Origin: Anas platyrhynchos
Taxonomy: Eukaryota; Chordata; Aves; Anseriformes; Anatidae
Assembly (NCBI RefSeq): GCF_047663525.1
Contig: NC_092621.1
Coordinates: forward strand, 10,761,001 to 10,825,000
Length of the DNA stretch: 64,000 nt
Direction: 5' to 3'
Positions 21,690 to 31,601 of this stretch are shown here, in pieces. The notes beneath the pieces are model-generated. The model had not been told where the DNA came from. It did not search any database and worked only from the letters and a program-made list of their open reading frames with translations. The translations under genes were made by a program, and so were the position numbers. Position 1 is the first letter of the stretch; every line of letters starts with the position of its first letter.

Positions 21690-21958
21690 TGTTGCAGGAA
21701 GCACGGCCGAAAGCACGACAGACACCAGCAGAGTCAGATCATGCTCCATTTTATTGCCCGAATAGCCTAACTTTTATAGAGAACTTAACAGGGGCGGACA
21801 GTGTTTCACACAAGATTATTGGTCAAAAGCACTCAGACAAACAACTGCAAGAAAACAACCCCACCTGCAAGAAAACAACCCCCTTGTGATTAGCAGTCAC
21901 ATAGATTGGCCTTGAAGCCAGCTACTGGTAACAATATTTTTCTGAATTCCTCAATTGG
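21690..21958 (-). repeat. 5' LTR of the provirus, truncated in U3
   Basis: Homologous to 18885-19156 with about 17 substitutions and a 2-bp length difference by eye. It keeps TATAAAAG (21778-21771), AATAAA (21755-21750) and a CCAAT-like word. The outer ~107 bp of U3 are missing; the sequence passes straight into the avidin promoter of copy D near 21958. Confidence 0.85.
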
Positions 21959-22093
21959 AATGGCCCATTCATGGTGGAAGCATCCCGATTGCACAACCCA
22001 AACCTGGGCAGAGCTGACACCTGCAGTCCCGTGGCAATAAAAAGGCGAGGGAGCCCTGCGAGGAGCACAGATACCCGTCCGCCTGCTGCAGAG
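21958..22093 (+). promoter_or_regulatory. Shortened promoter of avidin copy D
   Basis: Only ~135 bp of the avidin-type promoter remains (AATGGCCCATTCATGG ... AATAAAAAGG at 22036-22045). Everything upstream is replaced by the reversed proviral LTR, so the distal block present in other copies is lost here. Confidence 0.7.
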
Positions 22094-23160
22094 ATGGTGC
22101 CGACGACCTCCCTCCTGCTGCTGCTCGGCCTGGCCCTGCTGGCCCCCGGCCTCTCTGCTGACCAGGTAAGGGGATGGGGATGGGTTTGGGGATGGGCAGC
22201 GAGGCTGTGCCCCTGGGGGCCTCCTTGCCTGCCTCCTGCCCGGTGCTGAGCCCGCTCTGCCCCAGTGCGATCTGACCGGGAACTGGACCAACGACCTGGG
22301 CTCCAACATGACCATCGGGAAGCTGAGCAGCAACGGCGAGTTCGCTGGCACCTACATCACGGCTGTGACGACCACGAAAAAAGAGATCAAAGCATCACCT
22401 ATGGTGGGAACCCAGCACAGCAACACCCAGCCCACTTTTGGCTTCACTGTCAACTGGAATTTTACAGGTTCGTCTCCTCTCCTTGTGGTGTCCCCGGTGC
22501 TCCCATCCACTCCCTGTGCTTTCTCCTTCGCTCTACCCTCCCCTGTGGTGCCCTGATGCTCGGCAGCCCTGCCCTGTGCCAGCCTTGAGGCTCTCCTGCC
22601 CTTCATGCAGCATCCCCTAGGGCTCCCCACCTTTGGTGTCCCCAGAGCTCCCCCATCCCCTCCCCAGGACATGGGGCAGCGAGCACGCATTGCTGGCCCA
22701 TGTCCCGCTTCTCGTCAACCAACACCCCCAGGCCCTTCTCCTCGGGGCTGCTCTCAGGGCATTCCCCACCCAGCGTGTGTCTGTGCTGTTCCCGAAGTTC
22801 CTGAGTGTGCCAGAGGGCAGGGACAGCCCGAGTGAGCTGTCCTCAGGGCCAAGGAGCCCAGACCCAGCCACACTCCCCTCACCTGCCCTTCCCCGCAGAC
22901 TCCACCACCGTCTTCACGGGTCAGTGCTTCGTGGATGAGCACGGCAAGGAGATCCTGAAGACCATGTGGCTCCTGCGGTCACACGCCGACAGCATCGATG
23001 ACAACTGGAAAGCCACCAGGTGAGCCCGAGGCAGAGGCACGGGGTCTGGGCAGCGACGCGGTGGCCTGGTGGCCCCGTGCCTCCTGCCTGACGTCTCCTG
23101 CTCTGTCCCCGCAGGGTCGGCATCAACACCTTCACCCGCCGGGCAGAAGTGATGGAGTGA
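22094..23160 (+). CDS. Avidin-related protein, copy D
   Basis: Exons 22094-22165, 22266-22467, 22899-23019, 23115-23160 join to 146 residues. Signal peptide as in copy B; mature start QCDLTGNWTNDLGSNMTIG. In avidin numbering N12, S16, Y33, T35, T38, W70, F72, S75, F79, W97, W110 and N118 (VGINTF) are all present; S73 is Thr, giving an extra NFT glycosylation sequon. The chain ends FTRRAEVME as in copy B. Biotin binding looks preserved on residue grounds. It is the copy immediately downstream of the provirus. Confidence 0.93.
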
Positions 23161-23262
23161 GGCTGGCCCCGTGGGGGTCCCAAGGCTGGCCACTGGCTTC
23201 TAGAGGCCTTGTGGCAGCTGAAGGGGGCTACAGGAGAGCTGGGGTGGGACTCTGTGCCGGGG

Positions 23263-23547
23263 GGTGATAGGACAAGGGGGAACGGCTTTAAACTATAATC
23301 AGGGGGATTTAGATTAGATACATGTATTCGTAAGAAATTCTTCACTCAGAGGTGGTGAGGCCCTGGCCCAGGCTGCCCAGAGGAGCTGTGGCTGCCCCAT
23401 CCCTGGCAGTGCTCAAGGCCAGGCTGCATGGGGCTGGGGGCAGCCTGGGCTGGGGGGAGGTGTCCCTGCCCATGGCAGGGGGTTGGAGTTGGGTGGTGGG
23501 TAAGGTCCCTTCCCACCCAGAACACTCTGTGCCTCTGTGATTGCGTG
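23263..23547 (+). mobile_element. CR1 3' tail in the 3' UTR of copy D
   Basis: Same sense CR1 fragment as at 16521-16803; closest to the one at 28661-28944. Confidence 0.85.
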
Positions 23548-23587
23548 ACAACACCTGGGCATGGCCAATGCCGCTGCCTCTCCTCAC

Positions 23588-23593
23588 AATAAA
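23588..23593 (+). promoter_or_regulatory. Polyadenylation signal of copy D
   Basis: AATAAA in the shared context CACAATAAAGCTTT. Confidence 0.75.
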
Positions 23594-23916
23594 GCTTTAC
23601 TGCAAACACCTCTGGCTCCTGTCACCTGCTGTCCCTTTGGGCTATGTGTGAGCCCTGGCTCTCGTGTCCCCCCCATGGCGTCCCACTGCCTCTTCCATCA
23701 CCTGTCCCCAGTCCCTGACGCCCACCCTGTGGCGTGGCGGCACCAGCAATGGCACCCATGTCACGGCGTCCCCTGTGCCACCACAGGCGGTGGCCCGTCA
23801 CCACTGGGTGCCCCTTGGCAGGAGGCCCAGAGGCACTGCGCAGCCCCCGCTGCTATAAATGGGGCCGAGCGGGGCTGGAGCTGTGCAGGCAGAGCCCGGC
23901 CCTGGCAGGCACAGCC

Positions 23917-23988
23917 ATGGGGAGCTTTCGCTGCCGCCTCCTGCTCACCCTGGCCCTGCTTGGCCTCCACCCCGCTGCCGCCGGGAAG
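23917..23988 (+). pseudogene. Avidin-related copy E, exon 1 only
   Basis: A-type exon 1 (MGSFRCRLLLTLALLGLH...AAAGK) with its TATAAA at 23854-23859 and a GTGAGG donor, closely matching copy A including 150 bp of upstream sequence. The intron is lost after about 110 bp and passes into the minisatellite/LTR block; no exon 2-4 of this type follows. A truncated relic. Confidence 0.85.
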
Positions 23989-24129
23989 GTGAGGGCTGCT
24001 GGGGGCCTGTGCTGAGCTGTGCTGAGCTGAGCTGTGCCGAGCCATGCCGTCATGGGCGTGCAGGGCTTCTGTGGTTCTGGGGTTGAGTGCTTTCACCCTG
24101 CCTTTCACTTGATACTACCAAACTGATCA

Positions 24130-24213
24130 CCAGTGCCTCAGCACCCAACTCTTCAAATGCCCAACACCTCGGCACCCAATGTCTCAGCACCCAACTCCTC
24201 AGCACCCAACTCC
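24130..24213 (+). repeat. 15-bp minisatellite block
   Basis: Five to six CAGCACCCAACTCCT-type units ending at the TGTGATGG start of the LTR-like element. Confidence 0.75.
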
Positions 24214-25112
24214 TGTGATGGTTTCACTCGGGTGGGCAGCTGAGCTCCACCACAACGCCTCTCTCACTCCCCCTCCTCAAAGGACCAGGGGGAGAAAACA
24301 CGATGCAAAGGGCTCAAGGATTAAGATAAGTACCAGGACATCACTCAAAAATTGTAGTGCTGAGCAAACCAGACTCAGCATAGGGAGACAGTAAGATTCA
24401 TTGCCAAATAGTAACAAGCTAGAGAAGTGAGAAACAAAGGAAAGAAACCAAAAGCACCTCCCCCCCCTCCACCCTCTTCCACCTCCTCCCCCTGAGCAGC
24501 GCAGGGGAACGGGGGAACAGGGATTATGGTCAGCCTACAGCGCTTCTTCTCCGCCGCTCCTTCTCGGTCACTCTCGTCCCCTGTGCTGTGGGGTCCCTCC
24601 CACAGGATGCAGTCCTTGATGAACTGATCCGGCGTGGGCTTCCCACAGGCAGCAGCTCTTCCAGAACTGCTCCAGATATGGGTCCGTACCACAGGGACCA
24701 TTCCTCAGGAGCAAACTTCGCACTCCATGGGCAGCAGCTTCTGCCAGGTCACCTGCTCCTGCGTGGGCTCCTCTCCACAGGCTACAGCCTGCTTCACCAT
24801 GGGCCTCACCAGAGGCCGCAGGGGACTTCTGCTCCAGCTCCTGGAGTGCCTCTCCCCCTCCTCCTCCACTGATCTTGGTGCCTGCAAGGCTGTTCCTCAC
24901 TCCTCTCACTGTCCCAGCTGCTCTGAGGTGCGGCTTCTTTTTTTATTTTTATTTTTCCCCCGTCTTACATCTGCTCTACAGAGGTGCAACCAACATTGCT
25001 TATTGGCTCAGCTCTGGTCAGCAGTGGGGCCCTTACCTGACATGGGGCCGCTTCTGGATTCTTCTCACAGAAGCCACACGTATGGCCCCCTGCTACCAAA
25101 ACCTTGACATGT
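24214..25112 (+). mobile_element. LTR-like repeat, about 0.9 kb
   Basis: Starts TGTGATGGTTTCACTCGGG and ends near CCAAAACCTTGACATG. It resembles avian ERVL-type LTRs by its start and by the GAGAAAACACGATG and TAAGATAAGTACC words. It is flanked on both sides by the same 15-bp minisatellite. Confidence 0.55.
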
Positions 25113-25114
25113 AA

Positions 25115-25590
25115 ACCCAACTTCACAGCACCCAACACCTCAATACCCAACATTTCAGCACCCAACACCTCAGAACCCAAACATTTCAGCACTCAACTCC
25201 TCAGAATCCAATTTCTCAACACCCAACTTCTCAGCACTCAACAATTCAGCACCCAACACCTCAGCACTCAGCTCCTCAGCCCCCAACTCCTCAGTACCCA
25301 ACACTTCAGTGCCCAACAATTCAGCTCCCAACACCTCAGCACCCAAGTTCTCAACCAAAATCTTGACATGTAAACACACTACTCAGCACCCAACTCCTCA
25401 GCACCCAACACCTCGGCATACAACGCCAAAGCACACAGCACCTGAGGACCCTACTCCTCAGCACTCAACACCTCAGGGCCCTACTCCTCAGCACCCAACT
25501 CCTCAGCACTCGATTCCTTAGCACCCAACACCTCAGTAACCAGCTTATCCGTGCCCAACACCTCAGGATCCTGCTCCTCAGCGCCCAACA
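25115..25590 (+). repeat. 15-bp minisatellite, longest block
   Basis: About thirty imperfect CTCAGCACCCAACAC units in a 475-bp array, following the LTR-like element. Confidence 0.85.
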
Positions 25591-25890
25591 CTTTGGATGC
25601 CAACGGGGCTCCGTGGCTGGCTGCAGCACCCCAGGGCCGGCCCTTTCATGTGGCTCCCTATCCTGCACACCAGAACCAAGCTTTCCGGAAGGTCCGTGTC
25701 CTCAACGCTATCAGGATGTCACCAACCACAGCGTGCCCGTGGGCTGTGCCGTGTGGGTGAGCCAGCAAGGGCATGCTCCCTCAGCTTCTGGCCACATCCT
25801 CCGTGCTGGAGCAGCACACGGGAGTCATATTGGGCCGGGACCACCCGTACTGCACAAAACTACGCATCCTTCCTGATCAAAACACGCACA
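25590..25890 (+). repeat. Duplicated block following the minisatellite
   Basis: Second copy of the block at 13746-14072, lacking about 20 bp around the GGTCCGTGTCCTC junction. No gene seen. Confidence 0.7.
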
Positions 25891-26860
25891 TGAAACCCAA
25901 AATGAGCACGTACCTCCTGATTCCCCAGCCTGCTTCCTAGCCCTATAGGCACACGCCCTCCCTCCTACCCTGGCACACAGCAGCTGGCCCAGCACCACCT
26001 GCCCACTCACCCACACACATCCTTCAAGTCGGCAGATTACATCCTTGCAGCAAAGCAGAAAGGAGATCTAGTGACAATGGGCGATGTTTTCATTCAGTCT
26101 AGTTGTTTCCCTCTCAGGCACTACCTTGTGAAAGGATTACCTGAAAAAAATGAAGGAATTAGTAGCATCCATCAGTGCCTCAAAACTGAATCTGTCAGTG
26201 CCCAGCACCTCAGTACCCAAAATATCAGCACTTGGCTGCGGGCAGGTGAGGAAACCACTCCAGCCAGACTGCCCGCAGGTTGCTTCCTGCCTCCCGGAGC
26301 TGGAGTGCGATCAGGGCAATGCGATCGAGGCAGCCACAGCCTAGTGCTTCAGTGGGAGAGGAGCTTTCGAGCAGCAGGTGAGCCTCCCCTGCTCTCCTTC
26401 TCTCACTTCTCAGGAGGGTCTTGCAAGAGCCTGAGCTGCTCCGTCCCCAGCAGCTCTACGGGTGGCAGGAGTGGTGGGGTTTCAGCTGGTCGCCCTCCCC
26501 TGCTTCATCCTGGAAAATACCAAACTGCAGACTGGTGGAGGAGGAGGAGTTGTCTTGGCTAAGAGCGTGTTCAGTACGAATCAAGACATCTCAAGCAAGG
26601 TTCCTGTCGCATTGGTGAATGAGCCTGATACCTCTGGCCCTGCAGCAGCAGAGGGAAGGCAGTGGAGAACAATATCTAAGCCCCGTCCTTGCACTGATCC
26701 CCCTTCACTGCCAGCTGCTGCCTGCCCCAGCTGAAATCAGAAAACTAGATCACAATTGCCATGTGTCTCCTGGTTTCCAACCTAGTCCCTGGGCTTGCAA
26801 GCCCTTGCAGCAGCTCTGGTCCCGAGTTTGCTTTGCATGATGGAGCCGGGGAAGGAGGAG
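25891..26860. other. Spacer upstream of copy F
   Basis: No supported gene. It contains a short run of minisatellite-like units at about 26170-26235 and otherwise unique-looking sequence. Confidence 0.4.
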
Positions 26861-27227
26861 TGGGCTGGGGCATTGATACTACTGGGCACTCCCTGTGCAG
26901 CCTGGGCATGGCCCCAGGGCCCTCATGGGCAGCAGAAGGGAGGGAGCATCCTCCCTAGAAAGTGTTTTCCCCAGCTGAGCCTCTGTGATGCCAGCTGCCC
27001 TGCAAGGCTCTTGGTAAACACCAGCAAGGAGGTACAGTTTCAACACCGGATTTGGGGAGTCTCTATCTGCAACCACATCCTGTAGGGGTGGGAATGGCCC
27101 CTTCATGGTGGAACCACCCCGATTGCACAACAAAACCCCGGACAGAGCTGCCACCTGCAGTCCCGTGGCAATAAAAAGGCGAGGGGGCCCTGCGAGGAGC
27201 ACAGACACCTGTCCGCCTGCTGCAGAG
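26861..27227 (+). promoter_or_regulatory. Extended avidin promoter, copy F
   Basis: The last 360 bp resemble 35640-36025 upstream of the avidin copy at 36026 (GCAGAAGGGAGCATCCTCCCT, TTTTCCCCAGCT, CAGTTTCAACACCGG). AATAAAAAGG at 27170-27179 takes the TATA position. Confidence 0.6.
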
Positions 27228-28557
27228 ATGGTGCTGACGACCTCCCTCCTGCTGCTGCTCGGCCTGGCCCTGCTGGCCCCCGGCCTCTCTGCTGACCAGG
27301 TAAGGGGATGGGGATGGGTTTGGGGATGGGGATGGGGCTAGGTCCGGGGATGGCTATGGGTAGTGGGACTATGCCCCTTGAGGACTCCTTGCCTGCCTCC
27401 TGCCTGGTGCTGAACCCCCTCTAGCCCCAGTGCGTGCTGACCGGGAACTGGACCAACGACCTGGGCTCCAACATGACCATCGGGAAGCTGAGCAGCAACG
27501 GCGAGTTCGCTGGCACCTACATCACGGCTGTGACGACCACGAAAAAAGAGATCAAAGCATCACCTCTGGTGGGAACCCAGCACAACAACACCCAGCCCAC
27601 TTTTGGCTTCACTGTCAACTGGAATTTTACAGGTTTGTCTCCTCTCCTTGTGGTGTCCCCGGTGCTCCCATCCACTCCCTGTGCTTTCTCCTTCGCTCTA
27701 CCCTCCCCTGTGGTGCCCTGATGCTCGGCAGCCCTGCCCTGTGCCAGCCTTGAGGCTCTCCTGCCCTTCATGCAGCATCCCCTAGGGCTCCCCACCTTTG
27801 GTGTCCCCACAGCTCCCCCATCCCCTCCCATGTCCCCATTGGTCCCCCATGCCTGCCCCCAGAGCCTCGCCACCTCTGGGTGAGGAATCTCCTCCTACCA
27901 CCTAACTAAATCTCTCCTCTCTTAGCTTCAAGCCGTTCCCCTTGTCCTATCTCTCCAGCCCCTGACAAAGGGGTCCCATGGGAGCAGAGCAGAGGGGGAC
28001 AATCCCCTCCTTCATCCTGCTGCCCACACTGTGTTGGTGCAGCCCAGGACACAGCGAGCACGCATTGCTGGCCCATGTCCCGCTTCTCGTCAACCAACAC
28101 CCCCAGGCCCTTCTCCTCGGGGCTGCTCTCAGGGCATTCCCCACCCAGCGTGTGTCTGTGCTGTTCCCAAAGTTCCTGAGTGTGCCAGAGGGCAGGGAAA
28201 GCCCGAGTGAGCTGTCCTCAGGGCCAAGGAGCCACGGCTCTGGCACTGCCCTGCTCGGGGCTCATGGCTCCAGCCACACTCCCCTCACCTGCCCTTCCCC
28301 ACAGACTCCACCACCGTCTTCACGGGCCAGTGCTTCGTGGATGAGCACGGCAAGGAGACCCTGAAGACCATGTGGCTCCTGCGGTCACACGTCGACAGCA
28401 TCAAAGATGACTGGAAAGCCACCATGTGAGTCCTGGGCAGAGGCACAGGGCCTGGCAGCAATGCGGTGGCCCCGTGCCTCCTGCCTGATGTCTCCTGCTC
28501 TGTCCCCGCAGGGTCGGCACCAACAACTTCACCCGCCTGCACACGCACTTGGAGTGA
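27228..28557 (+). CDS. Avidin-related protein, copy F
   Basis: Exons 27228-27299, 27431-27632, 28305-28425, 28512-28557 join to 146 residues. Signal peptide MVLTTSLLLLLGLALLAP; mature start QCVLTGNWTNDLGSNMTIG. All principal biotin contacts except S73 (Thr) are conserved, including Y33, T35, T38, W70, W97, W110 and N118 (VGTNNF). R114 is Met because exon 3 ends ACCAT before GTGAGT. The tail is FTRLHTHLE, closer to classical avidin than copies B and D. The frame is intact. Confidence 0.93.
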
Positions 28558-28660
28558 GGCTGGCCCCGTGGGGGTCCCAAGGCTGGCCACTGGCTTCTAG
28601 AGGCCTTGTGGCAGCTGAAGGGGGCTACAGGAGAGCTGGGGTGGGACTCTGTGCCGGGGG

Positions 28661-28944
28661 GTGATAGGACAAGGGGGAACGGCTTTAAACTATAATCAGG
28701 GGGATTTAGATTAGATACATGTATTCGTAAGAAATTCTTCACTCAGAGGTGGTGAGGCCCTGGCCCAGGCTGCCCAGAGGAGCTGTGGCTGCCCCATCCC
28801 TGGCAGTGCTCAAGGCCAGGCTGCATGGGGCTGGGGGCAGCCTGGGCTGGGGGGAGGTGTCCCTGCCCATGGCAGGGGGTTGGAGTTGGGTGGTGGGTAA
28901 GGTCCCTTCCCACCCAGAACACTCTGTGCCTCTGTGATTGCGTG
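28661..28944 (+). mobile_element. CR1 3' tail in the 3' UTR of copy F
   Basis: Third copy of the 3' UTR CR1 fragment (see 16521-16803). Confidence 0.85.
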
Positions 28945-28984
28945 ACAACACCTGGGCATGGCCAATGCCGCTGCCTCTCCTCAC

Positions 28985-28990
28985 AATAAA
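28985..28990 (+). promoter_or_regulatory. Polyadenylation signal of copy F
   Basis: AATAAA in the CACAATAAAGCTTT context. Confidence 0.75.
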
Positions 28991-29189
28991 GCTTTACTGC
29001 AAACACCTCTGGCTCCTGTCACCTCCTGTCCCTTTGGGCTATGTGTGAGCCCTGGCTCTCGTGTCCCCCCCATGGCGTCCCACTGCCTCTTCCATCACCC
29101 GACCCCGGTCCCTGACACCCACCCCATGGCGTGGCGGCACCAGCAGTGGCACCCATGTCACGGCGTCCCCTGTGCCGCCACAGGGGACA

Positions 29190-29326
29190 CATCAGCAGCC
29201 AACTTCTCAGCACCCAACACCCCAGCACCCAACTTATCATCACCCAACTTCTCAGCACCCATCACCTCAGCGCCCTATGGCTCAGCACCCAATGTCTCAG
29301 CACCCAACTCCTCAGCACCCAACTCC
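29190..29326 (+). repeat. 15-bp minisatellite block
   Basis: About nine units, almost identical in order to 17050-17185, ending at the next LTR-like element. Confidence 0.8.
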
Positions 29327-30381
29327 TGTGATGGTTTCACTCGGGTGGGCAGCTGAGCTCCACCACAACGCCTCTCTCACTCCCCCTCCTCAAAGGACCA
29401 GGGGGAGAAAACACGATGCAAAGGGCTCAAGGGTTAAGGTAAGTACCAGGACATCACTCAAAAATTGTAGTGCTGAGCAAACCAGACTCAGCATAGGGAG
29501 ACAGTAAGATTTATTGCCTATTAGTAACAAGCTAGAGAAGTGAGAAACAAAGGAAAGAACCCAAAAGCACCTCCCCCCCCTCCACCCTCTTCCACCTCCT
29601 TCCCCCGAGCGGCGCAGGGGAACGGGGGTTATGGTCAGCCTACAGTGCTTCTTCTCTGCCGCTCCTTCTCGGTCACTCTCGTCCCCTGTGCTGTGGGGTC
29701 CCTCCCACGGGATGCAGTCCTTGATGAACTGATCTGGTGTGGGCTGCCCACAGGCAGCAGCTCTTCCAGAAGTGCTCCCACGCAGCTCTTTCCTCCGGGG
29801 TCCATCCCCCAGGAGCAAACTGCTCCAGCACGGGTCCCCCACTGGTGGGCAGCAGCTCCCTCCTTTCCCCCTGCTCCTGCGTGGGCTCCTCTCCACAGGC
29901 TCAGGTCCAGCCCAGGGCCTGCTCCAGTGGGAGTCCTCCACAGGCCGCAGCCTCCATCGGTGCAGGGCCACCGGCTCCACCGTGGTCTCCTCCACGGGTT
30001 GCAGCGTGGAACCCTGCTCCACCGTGGTACTCCATGGGCTGCAGGGGCACAGCCTGCTTCACCATGGGCCTCACCACAGGCCGCAGGGGACTTCTGCTCC
30101 AGCTCCTGGAGCGCCTCTCCCCCTCCTCCTCCACTGATCTTGGTGCCTGCAAGGCTGTTCCTCACTCCTCTCACTGTCCCAGCTGCTCTGAGGTGCAGCT
30201 TCTTTTTTCATTTTTTTTTCCCCCGTCTTACATCTGCTCTCACAGAGGTGCAACCAACATCGCTTACTGGCTCGCCTCTGGTCAGCTGCGGGGCCCTTAC
30301 CTGACATGGGGCAGGTTTTAGATTCTTCTCACAGAAGCCATCCCTATGGCTACCTTCTACCAAAACCTTGACATGTAAACC
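29327..30381 (+). mobile_element. LTR-like repeat, longest copy (about 1.05 kb)
   Basis: Same start and end words as 24214-25112. It holds the middle part (TCCTCCACAGGCCGCAGCCTCC region) that is shorter in 24214-25112 and present in 12880-13419. Flanked by the minisatellite. Confidence 0.55.
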
Positions 30382-30384
30382 TAC

Positions 30385-30560
30385 ATGAGTACTACACAGC
30401 ACTCAACTCCTCAATACCCAACACCTCAGAACCCAAACATCTCAGCACCCAACTCCTCAGCACTCGATTTGTTAGCACACAACACCTCAGTAACCAGCTT
30501 ATCACTGCCCAACTCCTCAGCACCCAACTCCTCAGCACCCAACTCCTCAGCGCCCAACAC
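30385..30560 (+). repeat. 15-bp minisatellite block
   Basis: About ten CAGCACCCAACTCCT-type units after the LTR-like element. Confidence 0.8.
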
Positions 30561-30827
30561 TTTGGATGCCAACGGGGCTCCGTGGCTGGCTGCAGCACCC
30601 CAGGGCCGGCCCTTTCATGTGGCTCCCTATCCTGCACACCAGAACCAAGCTTTCCGGAAGGGCCAGCCTTGTCCCCAGGGTGGGGGCCCGTGTCGTCAAC
30701 GCTATCAGGATGTCACCAACCACAGCGTGCCCGTGGGCTGTGCCATGTGGGTGAGCCACGCACATGAAACCCAAAATGAGCACGTACCTCCTGATTCCCC
30801 AGCCTGCTTCCTAGCCCTATAGGCACA
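30560..30827 (+). repeat. Duplicated block, internally deleted
   Basis: Third copy of the 13746-14072 block, missing about 115 bp after GGTGAGCCA; shares the downstream CCTATAGGCACAC with 25890-25950. Confidence 0.7.
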
Positions 30828-31195
30828 CCTAATGCCCAATATCTGAGCACCCAGGTTCTCAGCACCCAAAGCCTTAGTGCTAAATATCTCAGCACCCAAC
30901 ATCTCAACACCCAGCATCTCAACATCCAATATCCCAGTACCCGGTATCTCAACGCCCAACAGCCCAGCGCACATCTCAGTGCCTTACATCTCAGTATACA
31001 ACATCGCAACACCCAGATTCTCAACATGCAACATCCCAATGCCCAGCATCTCGGTACCCGACATCTCAGCACCTCAAGACATGAATATCCAATACCTCAG
31101 CACCCAAATCCTCAGCATCCAACCGCTCAGCACTCAGCATCTCAGCAGGCAGTTTCTCAGTGCCCAGCATCTCAGCACCCAATGGCTCTGTGCCG
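30828..31195 (+). repeat. Diverged 15-bp minisatellite upstream of copy G
   Basis: About twenty-five degenerate CATCTCAGCACCCAA-type units; the most diverged of the arrays, so probably the oldest or least homogenised. Confidence 0.75.
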
Positions 31196-31551
31196 CATGT
31201 CTCCACCCAGACGTTATTTCTCCCAAGCAGATGAAGCCAAGGAGCTCCCGTCTCACCAGGCTGGGGTCCACAGACTTTAATACCTTGCTGTCTTCTGAAG
31301 TTCCCTTCTGCACATACCGGAGGGATTAATCTGGGGTTGCGGCCGCAGCCCCATCTCCCAGCAAAGCCACATGCTCCAGCAGAGATGGCTCAGGACCGGC
31401 AGCAGGAGCTGACACCACACAGCTGGCGGTGGCACGGGACGGCGGTGGGCGGCGCGAGCCCCCGGCACGGGGTGTGCAGCCCCCCCGCAGCCCTTCCTGG
31501 GTCACCCTGACCTCGCCTGGCCTGCTCTGGCCCTGGCTCCAGTTACAGCCC
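31196..31551. other. Spacer and promoter of copy G
   Basis: No gene seen. Unique sequence leading to the TATAAA at 31552. Confidence 0.5.
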
Positions 31552-31557
31552 TATAAA
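31552..31557 (+). promoter_or_regulatory. TATA box of copy G
   Basis: TATAAA in CCCTATAAAGGGG, 45-50 bp upstream of the ATG. Confidence 0.75.
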
Positions 31558-31601
31558 GGGGCCAGGGGGAGCCGTGCCAGGTGCTGGGCAGCCCCGCGGC
31601 C

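Larger units (their letters stand above)
18885..21958 (-). mobile_element. Defective endogenous retrovirus carrying a VLDLR-Env fusion frame
   Basis: A 3.07-kb provirus read on the - strand: 5' LTR 21690-21958 (U3 start missing), primer-binding site from 21687, a leader with GC-rich repeats, a 180-codon open frame, the VLDLR-Env fusion frame, a polypurine tract and a complete 3' LTR 18885-19263. No gag or pol is recognisable. The Lys-type primer site suggests class II, and the Env TM is of the gamma/alpha type with an internal disulphide region. This organisation resembles replication-defective transducing retroviruses, in which a host cDNA replaces viral genes. Confidence 0.88.

Noticed and set aside
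29540-30304. 254-codon frame in the LTR-like element
   Set aside because: Low-complexity Pro/Ser/Ala translation that differs between element copies; no retroviral motif.
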